NCBI RefSeq assembly: GCF_037688875.1 | Contig: NZ_JAWDIE010000001.1 | Span: 62,001-126,000 of the forward strand | Direction: 5' to 3' | Length of the DNA stretch: 64,000 nucleotides | From: Amphibiibacter pelophylacis | GTDB taxonomy: Bacteria > Pseudomonadota > Gammaproteobacteria > Burkholderiales > Burkholderiaceae_C | Shown: one piece after another, positions 26,917 through 36,519 of the stretch | Layout: the number at the start of each line of letters is the position of its first letter | How positions within the stretch are numbered: the stretch's first letter is position 1 | Position numbers and translations under genes: made by a program | The notes under the pieces: model-generated | Databases searched by the model: none | What the model saw: the letters and a program-made list of their open reading frames with translations, nothing else | Told to the model about the DNA's origin: nothing

Positions 26917-29220
26917 ATGAACAAACCGATTTCCACCGCCGAACAGGCCCTGCGCGACGCCGCCCGTGAGTACCACCGCCTGCCGGGCCGGGGCAAAATT
27001 GCCGTCACCCCGACCAAGCCGCTGTCCAACCAGCGCGACCTGAGCCTGGCCTATTCGCCCGGCGTGGCCTACCCCTGCCTGGACATCCAGGCCGACCCGT
27101 CGCTGGCTTACGAGTACACCAGCCGGGGCAACCTGGTCGGCGTCATCACCAACGGCACGGCGGTGCTGGGCCTGGGCAACATCGGCCCGCTGGCCGGCAA
27201 GCCGGTGATGGAGGGCAAGGGCTGCCTGTTCAAGAAATTCGCGGGCATCGACGTGTTCGACATCGAGCTGGCCGAGAACGATCCTGACAAGCTGGTCGAG
27301 ATCATCGCCGCCATGGAACCCACGCTGGGCGGCATCAACCTGGAAGACATCAAGGCGCCCGAGTGCTTTTACATCGAGAAAAAACTGCGCGAGCGCATGG
27401 CCATCCCGGTCTTTCACGACGACCAGCACGGCACGGCGATCATTTCGGCAGCGGCCATGCTCAATGGCCTGGAACTGGTGGGCAAGAAAATCGCTGACGT
27501 GAAAATCGCGGTGTCCGGCGCGGGCGCGGCAGCCATCGCCTGTCTGGACGTGATGGTGGGCCTGGGCGTTCGCCCCGAAAACATCTACGCCTGCGACAGC
27601 AAGGGCGTGATCTACCAGGGCCGCCCGGGCGGCTACGACGAAAGCAAAGCCCGCTACGCGCAGAACACCGAAGCGCGCACGCTGGCCGACGTGGTTGCCG
27701 AGGCGGATGTCTTCCTGGGCTGCTCGGCACCCGGTGTGCTGACGGAAGACATGGTGCGCAGCATGGCCGACCGCCCGGTCATCCTGGCGCTGGCCAACCC
27801 CGAACCCGAGATCCGTCCCGAACTGGCCAAGGCAGTGCGCCCGGACTGCATCATCGCCACCGGCCGCTCCGATTACCCCAACCAGGTCAACAACGTCCTG
27901 TGCTTCCCCTACATTTTCCGGGGCGCACTGGATTGCGGCGCCACACGCATCACCGAGGAGATGAAACTGGCCTGCGTGCGCGAGATCGCCGCGCTGGCCA
28001 AGGCCGAGAGCAGCGCCGAAGTGGCCGCCGCCTACGCCGGACAGGATCTGTCCTTCGGGCCCGACTACATCATCCCGACGCCGTTTGACACGCGCCTGAT
28101 CCTGCGCATCGCGCCCGCCGTGGCCCGCGCCGCCGCCGAATCGGGCGTGGCCACGCGGCCCATCACCGACATGGACGCCTACCGCGCCAGCCTGGAGCGC
28201 TTTGTCACGCAGACCGGCATGTTCATGCGCCCGGTGTTCGCCGCCGCCAAGGCCGCGCCGCCCGAATCCAAGCGCGTGGCCTACGCCGAGGGCGAGGACG
28301 AGCGCGTGCTGCGCGCCGTACAGACCGTGCTGGACGAGGGCCTGGCCCGGCCCATCCTGATCGGTCGCCCGGCGGTGATCGAAGCGCGCGCCATCAAGGC
28401 CGGGCTGCGCCTGCGTCCCGGCGTGGACGTGGACTGCGTCAACCCCGAGGACGATCCGCGCTTCCGCCAGTACTGGGAGACCTACCACGGCCTGATGGGA
28501 CGCGACGGCCTCTCGCCCGAAGCGGCCAAGGCGGCGGTGCGGCGCTCGACCACGCTGATCGGCGCGCTGATGGTGCGGCTGGGCGACGCCGACGCGCTGC
28601 TGTGCGGCATGCTGGGCCGCTTCGACGGGCACCTGGAACATATCCAAAACGTGATCGGGGTCAAACCCGGCGCGCCGGGCCTGGCCGCGCTGAACGCGCT
28701 GATGCTGGAAGGGCGCACCATTTTCATCACCGACACCTACGTCAACGACCAGCCGGACGCCGCGCTGCTGGCCGGGATCGCCCGGATGGCAGCGGCCGAG
28801 GTGCAGAACTTCGGCTTCCCGGCGCGGGTGGCTTTCCTGTCGCACTCCAACTTCGGCAGCAGCCGCCGACCCAGCGCGATCAAGATGCGTCAGGCGCGCG
28901 ACCTGTTCCGCCAGAGCTGTCCGGACATCGAATGCGACGGCGAAATGCACGGCGACGCTGCGCTCAGCGAAGCGCTGCGCCAGACCGCGCTGCCTTCGAC
29001 CACGCTCAGCGGCGAGGCCAACCTGCTGGTCTGCCCCAACGTGGACGCGGCCAACATCCTCTTCAACGTGGTCAAGATGACGGCTGGCCACGGCGTCACC
29101 GTCGGGCCCATGCTGCTGGGCACGGCGGCGCCAGCGCATGTGCTGACGCCCTCGGCGACCGTGCGCCGGGTGGTCAACATGACCGCGCTGGCGGTGGTGG
29201 AGGCACAGGCCGCACGCTGA
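26917..29220 (+). CDS. maeB: NADP-dependent malic enzyme with phosphotransacetylase-like domain
   Basis: A 767-aa MaeB-type enzyme converting malate to pyruvate and CO2 with NADPH formation. The N-terminal malic domain shows [13 protein letters not shown]-like [17 protein letters not shown] and the acidic metal site FHDDQHGTA. The NAD(P) domain has [11 protein letters not shown]. From about residue 435 a phosphate acetyl/butyryltransferase-like domain follows ([29 protein letters not shown]), which in relatives is regulatory rather than catalytic. The length is normal for the family. It starts 46 bases after the glk-hexR gene, so read-through is possible, linking sugar and C4-acid metabolism. 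Confidence 0.96.
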   Translation: MNKPISTAEQALRDAAREYHRLPGRGKIAVTPTKPLSNQRDLSLAYSPGVAYPCLDIQADPSLAYEYTSRGNLVGVITNGTAVLGLGNIGPLAGKPVMEGKGCLFKKFAGIDVFDIELAENDPDKLVEIIAAMEPTLGGINLEDIKAPECFYIEKKLRERMAIPVFHDDQHGTAIISAAAMLNGLELVGKKIADVKIAVSGAGAAAIACLDVMVGLGVRPENIYACDSKGVIYQGRPGGYDESKARYAQNTEARTLADVVAEADVFLGCSAPGVLTEDMVRSMADRPVILALANPEPEIRPELAKAVRPDCIIATGRSDYPNQVNNVLCFPYIFRGALDCGATRITEEMKLACVREIAALAKAESSAEVAAAYAGQDLSFGPDYIIPTPFDTRLILRIAPAVARAAAESGVATRPITDMDAYRASLERFVTQTGMFMRPVFAAAKAAPPESKRVAYAEGEDERVLRAVQTVLDEGLARPILIGRPAVIEARAIKAGLRLRPGVDVDCVNPEDDPRFRQYWETYHGLMGRDGLSPEAAKAAVRRSTTLIGALMVRLGDADALLCGMLGRFDGHLEHIQNVIGVKPGAPGLAALNALMLEGRTIFITDTYVNDQPDAALLAGIARMAAAEVQNFGFPARVAFLSHSNFGSSRRPSAIKMRQARDLFRQSCPDIECDGEMHGDAALSEALRQTALPSTTLSGEANLLVCPNVDAANILFNVVKMTAGHGVTVGPMLLGTAAPAHVLTPSATVRRVVNMTALAVVEAQAAR

Positions 29221-29423
29221 GCGTTGACGCTTTAACGCGTTCAGCGCTGAAGTCAGGTCCACCGGCTTTCTCTTCCCGACCCCAGACCCCCGGATTCGCG
29301 GGGCCTGGGGCCCAGATTCCATCCAGAAACAGCCTCTTGCGCGGTCCAGACCCGCAGGTGAGGGGATGGCAGCGTGCGCCCGGCACAGAACAATCGGGTC
29401 TCACGAATGCGGGATGGATCGGG

Positions 29424-29753
29424 ATGGACCTTATGGAAAAACGCTTGTCGCTGCAGATGCTGGACGTGATGGCCACGCGCATCCACGTCGGTCTGCAGGC
29501 GCAGCTGGGCATGGAAGTGGATGTCATGCAGATGCGCACCAACAGCGCCTACGCCCGCCGCCTGCTGTGGCTGTGCGACGCCGCCGAGGGGACAGAGCTG
29601 CCCTATCTGGCCGACCTGTACCGCCATTACGCCCGCGTGCTGCCCAGCTTTTTCAGCCGCCTGATGGCCGAGGAGAACCACTCCGAGACCAGCAACGAGG
29701 CGCCGGCCCTGCCAAACACCGAACAGCGTCCGCCTGTGAGCGACACGCTCTGA
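29424..29753 (+). CDS. Unknown 109-aa protein
   Basis: I do not recognise this protein. It is mostly helical in appearance (KRLSLQMLDVMATRIHVGLQ, then LADLYRHYARVLPSFFSRLM) with a disordered acidic tail. Codon third positions are strongly G/C as in native genes, supporting that it is real. Two in-frame ATGs (29424 and 29433) are possible. It lies about 200 bases after maeB in a gap that otherwise shows nothing. Its last 127 bases overlap the convergent ubiC frame on the other strand. Confidence 0.55.
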   Translation: MDLMEKRLSLQMLDVMATRIHVGLQAQLGMEVDVMQMRTNSAYARRLLWLCDAAEGTELPYLADLYRHYARVLPSFFSRLMAEENHSETSNEAPALPNTEQRPPVSDTL

Positions 29754-30202
29754 TCGCGCTGCCGCGCCGGAACATGCGGCCCCTGATTGCCCCCGCACCC
29801 GGCCACCGGCCGCGCCAGCGCCCGCAGTGGCGTGCGGCTCAGCGGCGTGCGGCGCGGTGCGAAAAGCACCTCGGCCATCGCCCGCGATCCCAGGCCCAGC
29901 AGGCAGCGCCACATCAGCCGCGTCGCGCGCACCTGCGCGACCGAGCGGGCGTGCACCAGCACCTCGTCCCCGCAGCACAGCGCCACTTCGCGCAGCCACA
30001 GCGCTTCACCGGGCCGCGCGCCAATCTGGCGCCGCTCCCAGGCCGTGGCCGGGCGACGCACCGGCAGCACCCGGACGCGGATGCCGCCCCGGTCGGCGTA
30101 AGTGCGGTTCAGATGCGCGGTGAGCGATCCGGGAGCGCACTGCCAGCGCTTCAGGCGGTGGCGAGCGCTGCCGCGAACTACTGACGTTGACGGTGGGGTC
30201 AT
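29627..30202 (-). CDS. ubiC: Chorismate lyase (UbiC), C-terminus atypical
   Basis: UbiC splits chorismate into 4-hydroxybenzoate and pyruvate, the first step of ubiquinone synthesis. This frame gives 191 aa. The first 130 residues fit the family: WQCAPGSLTAHLNR, EALWLREVALCCGDEVLVHARSV and LGSRAMAEVLF. Beyond about residue 140 the expected C-terminal part (with the ARRS...TELFLP-like end that carries a conserved Glu) is not found in this frame. A weak resemblance (GRMFRRGSAIRA) appears in another frame near 29760-29800, so a late frameshift or sequencing error is possible. The start at 30202 has a weak ribosome site. The 3' end overlaps the convergent 109-aa gene. Confidence 0.75.
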   Translation of the reverse strand: MTPPSTSVVRGSARHRLKRWQCAPGSLTAHLNRTYADRGGIRVRVLPVRRPATAWERRQIGARPGEALWLREVALCCGDEVLVHARSVAQVRATRLMWRCLLGLGSRAMAEVLFAPRRTPLSRTPLRALARPVAGCGGNQGPHVPARQRDQSVSLTGGRCSVFGRAGASLLVSEWFSSAIRRLKKLGSTRA

Positions 30203-30254
30203 CGCGAAAGGGGTACAACCAAAATCGTGTTCAACATATTGACTGGAGTTTGCC

Positions 30255-30566
30255 TTGAAATACACCTTCAAATCACGTTTTAGCGCGGACATTCTGATGC
30301 TGAATCCGCATGCAGAGAACCTGCTGCGCGCCATGGGCAAATCGCCCGAGGCGCAGGGCATCGTGACCCCGGAACAGATGCCCGCCGCCATCAGCGGCCT
30401 GGAAGCGCTGTCCGCCGTGCCCCACCCCGAGAGCGAAGACAACGAGAGCCTGGCCGACCATGGCACCGGGCCCGAGCGCCGCGCCGTGCCGCTGCTGGCC
30501 ATGCTGCGCGAAGCGCAGGCGCACAACGCCGAAATCATCTGGGAGTCGCAGGCAGTTCACCACTGA
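30255..30566 (+). CDS. DUF1840 domain-containing protein
   Basis: A 103-aa cytoplasmic protein of a family found mainly in Betaproteobacteria, function unknown. Family features: the start KYTFKSRFSADILML, the segment AENLLRAMGKSPEAQGIVTPEQMPAAI, and the end PLLAMLREAQAHNAEIIWE. It is divergent from ubiC, with about 50 bases between them for both promoters. It is followed by the rhodanese gene 55 bases later. Confidence 0.85.
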   Translation: MKYTFKSRFSADILMLNPHAENLLRAMGKSPEAQGIVTPEQMPAAISGLEALSAVPHPESEDNESLADHGTGPERRAVPLLAMLREAQAHNAEIIWESQAVHH

Positions 30567-30621
30567 CGCGGCTGAAATCTGCTAACTTCCTCCCCGTATC
30601 CAAACCGGTGGGGAACCCGAG

Positions 30622-31017
30622 ATGAGATTCAGAACGATGACCACGGCGCTGGCCACGATGCTGCTGGCGACTTCGGCCTTGGCGCAACTGGCGCCGGTGA
30701 CGACCGCGCAACTGCGCGACAGGCTGCAGACCGGCAAGGCGCTGGTTATTGATGTGCGCGAAAGCAATGAGCTGGCCGACGGCGTCATCGCCGGGGCCAG
30801 ACTGCTGCCCATGAGCCAGCTGCCCCAGCGCACGGCCGAAATCCCCAACGATCCCGATCAGCCGGTGTACCTGGTGTGCCGCACGCAGAACCGCTCGCAG
30901 AAAGTGGCTCAGCAGCTCGCGCAGCTGGGCTACAAAAATGTCACCTACGTACAGGGCGGCATGTCGGCCTGGCAGGCGGGCGGCTTGCCCGTGGTCCAGC
31001 CGCCCAAATCTCCATGA
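30622..31017 (+). CDS. Exported rhodanese-like domain protein
   Basis: A 131-aa protein with a Sec signal peptide (cleavage probably after ALA, about residue 21) and a single rhodanese domain. The domain has VIDVRESNE, the active-site loop with C86 in VCRTQNRSQ and the C-terminal GGMSAWQAGGLPV. A sulfur-transfer or thiol role in the periplasm is likely; the substrate is unknown. Its stop codon overlaps the start of the histidine phosphatase gene (ATGA), so the two are translationally coupled. Confidence 0.9.
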   Translation: MRFRTMTTALATMLLATSALAQLAPVTTAQLRDRLQTGKALVIDVRESNELADGVIAGARLLPMSQLPQRTAEIPNDPDQPVYLVCRTQNRSQKVAQQLAQLGYKNVTYVQGGMSAWQAGGLPVVQPPKSP

Positions 31018-31682
31018 GTTCCAAAGAGGCCGGGACGAACTTCCTGCTGGTGCGTCACGGCGAAACCGACTGGAACGTCGAGCGCCGCCTTCAGGGCCAC
31101 ACCGACATTGCGCTGAACGCCCGGGGGCTGGAACAGGCTGCGCAGACCGCGCAGGCCCTGCGCTTCGAGAACGTCCAGCGCGTGGTCAGCAGCGATCTGC
31201 AGCGCGCACGCCAGACCGCTCAGGCGGTTCTTGATGCCCTGACGCCCGCCTCAGCCCTGCCACCGCTGCAGCTCGAAATCAGCCTGCGCGAGCGCCATTT
31301 CGGCGTCCTGCAGGGCCGCAGCGCGCACGAGCTGCAGTGCAGCGACGAGCCGCTGGCGCGCATCTGGCACGAGCGCCAGGTCGATGCCGTGCTGACCGGC
31401 GGCGAATCGCTGGCCGTTTTCCACGCCCGCGTCGTCGAAGTGCTGGAGCGCCTGGCCACCCAGCACGCGGGCGAAACCGTGGTGCTGGTCGCCCACGGCG
31501 GCGTGCTGGACAGCATGTACCGCCACATCCGCGGCCTGCCCCTGCACACCGCCCGCGAGTGGCTGCTGCCCAACGCCGCCATCCACCGCGTCAGCCACCA
31601 TCCGCAGCGCGGCTGGCAGGTGCTGGCCTGGGCCGACGAGCGCCACCTGAAGGCCGCCCGGGACGAGGTGGACGCGGCTTGA
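31014..31682 (+). CDS. Histidine phosphatase family protein (GpmB/CobC-like)
   Basis: A 222-aa cytoplasmic enzyme of the phosphoglycerate mutase-like superfamily. The catalytic RHG motif is LLVRHGETDWN (H15), followed by SDLQRARQTA, the acid in RERHFG and the second histidine in LVAHGGVLD. Such proteins remove phosphate from small metabolites; the substrate cannot be told. It overlaps the rhodanese gene by 4 bases, and its stop codon lies at the start of the YheT-type hydrolase gene, in a run of closely packed genes. Confidence 0.9.
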   Translation: MSSKEAGTNFLLVRHGETDWNVERRLQGHTDIALNARGLEQAAQTAQALRFENVQRVVSSDLQRARQTAQAVLDALTPASALPPLQLEISLRERHFGVLQGRSAHELQCSDEPLARIWHERQVDAVLTGGESLAVFHARVVEVLERLATQHAGETVVLVAHGGVLDSMYRHIRGLPLHTAREWLLPNAAIHRVSHHPQRGWQVLAWADERHLKAARDEVDAA

Positions 31683-31687
31683 TCCCC

Positions 31688-32749
31688 GTGGCATCGCTCC
31701 CCGCTCCCGGCGATGCGCCGCTGAGCACCGCGCCCTGGCCCAGCCCCGCCTGGCTGCCCGGCGGCCAGGTGCAGACGGTGCTGACCGGGCTCGCCGCCCG
31801 CGCCCTGCCGCGCGGGGCCGCCAGTCTGCCACTGCGCCGCGAGCGCTGGACCACGCCCGACGGCGATTTTCTGGACATCGATCGGCTGGACGCCGACCCG
31901 GCTGCGCCTATGCTGGTGCTTCTGCACGGGCTGGAAGGCAGTTCGGCCAGCAATTACGCGCAGGCCTTTGGCCACTGGGCGCGCCAGAATGGCTGGGCCT
32001 GCGCGCTGCCGCACTTTCGCGGCTGTTCAGGCGAGATCAACGTGGCGCCACGCGCCTATTTCAGCGGCGATGCGGTCGATGTCAACCTGATCCTGACCCG
32101 GTTGCGCCAGCACTGCAGCGGGCCGCTGGTGGTGGTCGGCGTGTCGCTGGGCGGCAACGCCCTGCTGCGCTGGGCGCAGACGCAGCCCGCGACGCAGGTG
32201 CTGGACACCGCCTGCGCGCTGGTCACGCTGTGTGCGCCGCTGGATCTGACGCGCTGTGGTGATGCGCTGGACACCGGGCTCAACCGTTTCCTCTACACGC
32301 CCATGTTCCTGCGCACCATGCAGGCCAAGGCCGAGACCAAGCTGCGCCAGTTTCCCGGCCTGTTCGACGGCCCGGCCATGCGCGCAGCGCGCACGCTGCG
32401 CGCCTTTGACGATGTATTCACCGGCCCCCTGCACGGCTACCGCGACGCGGCCGATTACTGGTTGCGCGCCAGCAGCCTGCCGCTGCTGCACACCGTGCCT
32501 GTGCCCGCGCTGGTGGTCAACCCGCGCAACGACCCTTTCGTTCCGGCCGCTTGTCTGCCCGGGGCCGCGCAGGCCGCGCCCGGCATGACGCTGTGGCAGC
32601 CGCCCACCGGCGGGCATATGGGTTTTGCAACGGCGCCTTTCCCGGGCGATCTTCAGGCGCTGCCGCAGGCCATGATGGCCTGGGCGCAGCAGCGCATGCC
32701 CATGGCGGGCTGGGCGCAGACGCCGCAGGGCTGGCGATATGGGGGGTGA
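31688..32749 (+). CDS. YheT-family alpha/beta hydrolase
   Basis: A 353-aa hydrolase of the YheT/EMB8 family. The motifs are AWLPGGQVQTV near the start, DGDFLDID, the oxyanion strand LHGLEGSS, HFRGCSGE, the nucleophile elbow VGVSLGGNALL and the late Asp (NPRNDPF) and His (GGHMGF) of the triad. A GTG at 31688 is chosen as start; a TTG at 31679 overlapping the previous stop codon is the alternative. It lies in the same run as the histidine phosphatase and DUF2946 genes. The natural ester or thioester substrate is unknown. Confidence 0.88.
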   Translation: MASLPAPGDAPLSTAPWPSPAWLPGGQVQTVLTGLAARALPRGAASLPLRRERWTTPDGDFLDIDRLDADPAAPMLVLLHGLEGSSASNYAQAFGHWARQNGWACALPHFRGCSGEINVAPRAYFSGDAVDVNLILTRLRQHCSGPLVVVGVSLGGNALLRWAQTQPATQVLDTACALVTLCAPLDLTRCGDALDTGLNRFLYTPMFLRTMQAKAETKLRQFPGLFDGPAMRAARTLRAFDDVFTGPLHGYRDAADYWLRASSLPLLHTVPVPALVVNPRNDPFVPAACLPGAAQAAPGMTLWQPPTGGHMGFATAPFPGDLQALPQAMMAWAQQRMPMAGWAQTPQGWRYGG

Positions 32750-32751
32750 CC

Positions 32752-33351
32752 ATGGATGATCTGGTCCGCGCCGCGCTGCGCAAATGGCCCAATGTGCCGG
32801 CCTGCTACGGCTGGCTGGCGCTGGATGCGCGCGGCGACTGGTGGATGCGCGACGACGCCACGCAAGCGCGCGGGCCATTTCCCGCCGCCAAAGGCAGCCG
32901 CATCCAGCACGACAAACTGCTGGGCTTCATCGCCCGCAATTACGCGGTGGACAGCAGCGGCGCCTGGTTTTTCCAGAACGGCCCGCAGCGCGTTTATGTG
33001 ACGCTGGAGGCCGCGCCACGGGTCTGGCGTCTGGGTCAGAACGGCGATCAGAAAGGCCACGTCCTTAGCCACCTGACGCTGAACCTGGGGCGGCATCCCG
33101 GCTTGGACGATGCTCCCGTCAACGCGCTGTCGACCGTGCTGGACGAGGACGGCCGCCTCTACGCCCAGCTCGCCTTTGCCCAAGAGGAGTCCGCCTGGGG
33201 CGTCGTCCACCCGCAGGATCTGTGGACCGCCAGCCAGTGGCTGGAGCAGGGCGTGTGGCCCCAGCCTCAGGAGATGTCGCTGGCTGCGCTGGCGCAACAC
33301 GCCGGTTTTGTGCGGGCGCCGCAGCCCGGCAGGGTTCCGCTTACAGGCTGA
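32752..33351 (+). CDS. DUF2946 family protein
   Basis: A 199-aa cytoplasmic protein of a betaproteobacterial family of unknown function. The start MDDLVRAALRKWPNVPACYGWLALDARG and the segment LGFIARNY...WFFQNGPQRVYVTLE are its hallmarks. The ATG starts 2 bases after the YheT-type stop codon. Its last 11 bases overlap the convergent inositol dehydrogenase gene, marking the border between the housekeeping run and the inositol locus. Confidence 0.85.
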   Translation: MDDLVRAALRKWPNVPACYGWLALDARGDWWMRDDATQARGPFPAAKGSRIQHDKLLGFIARNYAVDSSGAWFFQNGPQRVYVTLEAAPRVWRLGQNGDQKGHVLSHLTLNLGRHPGLDDAPVNALSTVLDEDGRLYAQLAFAQEESAWGVVHPQDLWTASQWLEQGVWPQPQEMSLAALAQHAGFVRAPQPGRVPLTG

Positions 33352-34336
33352 CCGGCTGGCCGGTGCGGGCGGATTGGGTGGCGGCGTCGGCCAGCTTCTG
33401 CGCGGCCACGCCGTCTTCCACGGTTGTTTTAAACGGCTGGCCCGACTGCAGGCACTCGAAAAAGTGCTCGATCTCCAGCCGGTAGGCGGCGGCGTAGCGC
33501 TGCAGGAAAAACGCTTCCGGCTTGTCGGCCTTGATGCCATTGGCGTCCCACTGGGTGACCTGGCTGGGCGCCTGGTTGCCGCACTGCAACAGGCCCCGGC
33601 TGCCCAGCACCTCGAAGCGCTGGTCGTAGCCGTAAGCGGCGCGGCGCGTGGTGTTGATCTGGCACAGGCGGCCCTTGTGCGTGCGTATCGTCACGGCGGT
33701 GCAGTCGTAATCGCCCGCTTCGCCGACCGCAGGGTCGGTCAGCACCGAGCCGGTGGCTGACAGCCAGGCGGCTTCGTCGCCATCGGCGCACAGAATCCAG
33801 CGGAAGACGTCGAAATCGTGGATCAGCATGTCGCGGAAAATACCGCCCGATTGCTTGATGTACTCGACCGGCGGCGCCCCCGGGTCGCGGCTGGTGATGA
33901 CCAGCATCTCGGGGGTGCCGATCTCGCCCGCGTCCATGCGGCGACGCGCTTCGCTGAAGGTCGGATCAAAGCGGCGCTGAAAGCCGATCATGCAGCCCAC
34001 GCCCGCATCGGCCACCGCCCGCGCTACGGCCTGCGCTCGCGGCACGGACAGATCGACCGGCTTCTCGCAGAAGATGTGCTTTCCTGCCGCCGCTGCCCGC
34101 GCGATCAGGTCGCTGTGCGTGCTGGTCGGCGAGCAGATGGCCACGGCGCTGATGCGCGGGTCGGCCAGGATGGTGTCTGTATCGGCGACCTGCGCGCCGA
34201 GCTGCTGCGCCAGGCGAGCGGCTGCTGCAGGCAGCGCGTCACAGACGAAATCCAGCTTCACACCGGGCAGGGCGGCGAGGTTGCTGGCGTGAATCTGGCC
34301 GATGCGGCCAGCGCCGAAGACGGCGACGTGTTTCAT
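33341..34336 (-). CDS. iolG: Inositol 2-dehydrogenase (Gfo/Idh/MocA family)
   Basis: A 331-aa NAD-dependent dehydrogenase, expected to oxidise myo-inositol to 2-keto-myo-inositol (scyllo-inosose). The Rossmann motif is VFGAGRIGQIHA; the conserved lysine is in CEKPV (91-94). The catalytic Asp and His are in GGIFRDMLIHDFDVFRW (D169, H173). The segment RRAAYGYDQRFEVLGS is typical of IolG. Of the four Gfo/Idh/MocA proteins in this locus it looks most like standard IolG. It stands 118 bases downstream of the first LacI regulator on the same strand; the AT-rich gap probably carries its promoter. Confidence 0.88.
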   Translation of the reverse strand: MKHVAVFGAGRIGQIHASNLAALPGVKLDFVCDALPAAAARLAQQLGAQVADTDTILADPRISAVAICSPTSTHSDLIARAAAAGKHIFCEKPVDLSVPRAQAVARAVADAGVGCMIGFQRRFDPTFSEARRRMDAGEIGTPEMLVITSRDPGAPPVEYIKQSGGIFRDMLIHDFDVFRWILCADGDEAAWLSATGSVLTDPAVGEAGDYDCTAVTIRTHKGRLCQINTTRRAAYGYDQRFEVLGSRGLLQCGNQAPSQVTQWDANGIKADKPEAFFLQRYAAAYRLEIEHFFECLQSGQPFKTTVEDGVAAQKLADAATQSARTGQPVSL

Positions 34337-34454
34337 GGGGGCTCCTTGTGGTCTGGGCGTTATCCAAACAGACTATAAAGAGCTTTTACCGGAGAGGAAA
34401 TATTTTTGCTGAAAAAATTCAAGCTGAAAATGATTTCTATTTGACGTGTATTTT

Positions 34455-35516
34455 TTAATCAGGTCGTGGGCACTGATTCATGTTCTCGGCCAGATACAGA
34501 CGGAATTCACCGGGACGTGCCGGTCCTGATGGTGCCGGGGAGAAGCCCAGGGCCGCGAGCATGTCCTGAAGGGCTCGAATGCCCTGGGTCTCGGGATCCT
34601 GGTCAATGACCACATCCAGCGCGCCTTGCAGAAGGTATTGGCGGTGATCGTCTGACAGCTCGTGTGTCACCCAGCAGATGTGCTGGTCTTGCGCGTGACG
34701 CTGCAGCGCAGCCACGATGCCCGGTGAGCCTGCCCCAGAGTTGTACAGCCCGACTACTACGCCGCGCCCTTTGGCCTGCAGGGCCCGGGTCACGGCCCAA
34801 TAGCAGCGGTCGGGATCGTCATGGGTCTCGCTGGAATCCACATCGCACTGCAGGTGGGCAAAGCGCGCGTCCAGCACCGCGCGGCAGCCGCTGGTGCGCT
34901 CAATGTGGCCCAGGTAATCGCGGCGGCTGGATAGCAGCAGCACCCGGCCCGGGCGGTGACACAGCCGCCCCAGCAGCAGGCCGGCCGTGCGCCCCGCCGC
35001 CACGTTGTCGATGCCGACATAGCCTGCGCCGTCCAGACCGCTGACGCGGGTGACAGCCAGAGTGACATGCTCTCCCCGCGCCTGCGCCTGCTGCAGCGCA
35101 AGGCGCACTGCTGGGGTATCGGGCGCGGCAACGATCAGGCCGTGGCGGCGGTAGCGGCGCGGGGCAAGGGCGCTCAGCAGAGCCGCTTCGTCATCTTCTG
35201 GCGGGCTGATGCGGTGCACGACCAGGCGCCGGTCCAGCATGGCCGTGCCGCGCTGCATGGCCTGATTCAGACGCTGGAAGAAGGGCGAGCGGTTGTCGGG
35301 CAGCACGATGTCAACATGGATCAGTCCGTGGCGCGGATCGGGCAGCAGCCGGGGTATTCCAAGCTGCCGGGCGGCATCCAGCACTCGGGCGCGCGTGGAC
35401 ACAGAGGTGCTGTCCCGCTCGTTGAGTACGCGGTCCACGGTGGTCACGCTGACGCCCGCCAGTGCGGCGATCTCAATAAAGCGGGCGGTCTTTTTGCGGC
35501 GCTTGGTGTTTTCCAT
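34455..35516 (-). CDS. LacI-family transcriptional regulator 1
   Basis: A 353-aa repressor-type protein. The N-terminal helix-turn-helix and hinge read FIEIAALAGVSVTTVDRVLN. The rest is a periplasmic-binding-protein-like sensor domain (VDIVLPDNRSPFFQRLNQAM, GYVGIDNVAAGRTAG). The ATG at 35516 is preferred over an upstream ATG at 35537, because a perfect 8-4-8 palindrome (35519-35538) lies between them and is more likely an operator than coding DNA. It is divergent from a three-gene isomerase/dehydrogenase operon and probably represses that operon and itself in the absence of an inositol-type inducer. Confidence 0.88.
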   Translation of the reverse strand: MENTKRRKKTARFIEIAALAGVSVTTVDRVLNERDSTSVSTRARVLDAARQLGIPRLLPDPRHGLIHVDIVLPDNRSPFFQRLNQAMQRGTAMLDRRLVVHRISPPEDDEAALLSALAPRRYRRHGLIVAAPDTPAVRLALQQAQARGEHVTLAVTRVSGLDGAGYVGIDNVAAGRTAGLLLGRLCHRPGRVLLLSSRRDYLGHIERTSGCRAVLDARFAHLQCDVDSSETHDDPDRCYWAVTRALQAKGRGVVVGLYNSGAGSPGIVAALQRHAQDQHICWVTHELSDDHRQYLLQGALDVVIDQDPETQGIRALQDMLAALGFSPAPSGPARPGEFRLYLAENMNQCPRPD

Positions 35517-35518
35517 AA

Positions 35519-35538
35519 ATTGACGATTTTTCGTCAAT
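35519..35538. promoter_or_regulatory. Palindromic operator between LacI regulator 1 and the isomerase operon
   Basis: ATTGACGATTTTTCGTCAAT is a perfect 8-bp inverted repeat around TTTT. It lies 2 bases upstream of the regulator's start codon and 66 nt before the divergent operon. The position fits LacI-family autoregulation; binding is inferred. Confidence 0.65.
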
Positions 35539-35604
35539 TATGGTGCAGGAGTCACAGGCTTCCGGCCCTACATTGATCTCCATTGCCTTACCTAGGAGAC
35601 CCTC

Positions 35605-36519
35605 ATGCGCATCGCCCTGGATCCTTTCATGCACCGTCATCTGAGCCTGGAGGAGCTGCCTTTCAAGGTGGCCGAACTGGGTTATGAGTGGATGGAGCTG
35701 TCGCCCCGGGGTGATTTTCTGGAGTGGTTCAAAGCTCCGCGCGTGTTTCCGGAGCGCGTGCGCCGCTTCAAAAAAGCGCTGAAGGACAGCGGGGTGAAGA
35801 TTGCGTCCATCCTGCCCATGTATCGCTGGGCATCCAATAACGAGATCGAGCGTCTGGCCGCGGTCAGCCACTGGCAGCGAGCGCTGGAAATCTGCCAGGA
35901 GATGGAAGTCGACACGATGAACTCCGAGTTCGGCCGTGGCCCGCACCCGGACGGCGGATCGTGCTACTGCTGTCACACCGGCAGCATGATCGAGGCCTGC
36001 GAACACGCGTGGTGGCGGTCCATGGAAACGCTGGTCCCGCTTTTCGAGAAGGCGGGCGTCAACCTGCACATAGAGCCTCACCCCGAGGACTGGTGCGAGA
36101 CGCTGCAGCCGGCCGTGGACATCATCCGCACCGTCAATAGCCCGCGGGTGAAGTTTCTGTACTGCGCACCGCACACCTATTACTTCGGCGACGACACCGC
36201 CGCCATGCTGCGCGAGTGCTCCGACGTGCTGGCCCATGTGCATGTGGGGGACACATTCAATCACCGGGCCTCCAGTGGGCTGCGCTACATCCTGAACCCA
36301 CCCGGCACCCAGGCCCGCGTTCACCAGCACCTGAACATTGGGCAGGGGGAAGTGCCCTGGGATGCCTTCTTCGGCACGCTGGCCGAGATCGGCTTCGACG
36401 GCATCATGACCGCCTGCGTTTTTGCCTGGGAAGACCGGGCCGATGCTTCCGGCCGCTTTATGCGCAATGAAATGCAGCGCTACATCGACCAGTATTTTCA
36501 CCAGGGAGTAAAACCATGA
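35605..36519 (+). CDS. Sugar phosphate isomerase/epimerase family protein (TIM barrel)
   Basis: A 304-aa xylose-isomerase-like TIM barrel protein. It starts [19 protein letters not shown] and contains IEPHPED, the likely metal-binding part [10 protein letters not shown] and a Cys-rich loop ([10 protein letters not shown]). It resembles IolE/IolI-like inosose-modifying enzymes, but some classical metal ligands differ (CAPHTYY where a DxxH is usual), so the exact reaction is open. It is the first gene of a three-gene operon and overlaps the dehydrogenase gene by 4 bases (ATGA). A truncated copy of its first codons exists at 40577-40632. Confidence 0.85.
   Translation: MRIALDPFMHRHLSLEELPFKVAELGYEWMELSPRGDFLEWFKAPRVFPERVRRFKKALKDSGVKIASILPMYRWASNNEIERLAAVSHWQRALEICQEMEVDTMNSEFGRGPHPDGGSCYCCHTGSMIEACEHAWWRSMETLVPLFEKAGVNLHIEPHPEDWCETLQPAVDIIRTVNSPRVKFLYCAPHTYYFGDDTAAMLRECSDVLAHVHVGDTFNHRASSGLRYILNPPGTQARVHQHLNIGQGEVPWDAFFGTLAEIGFDGIMTACVFAWEDRADASGRFMRNEMQRYIDQYFHQGVKP

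Noticed and set aside
26695..29322. Long minus-strand frame opposite maeB
   Set aside because: Shadow of maeB; His/Arg/Gln-rich and without a plausible start.
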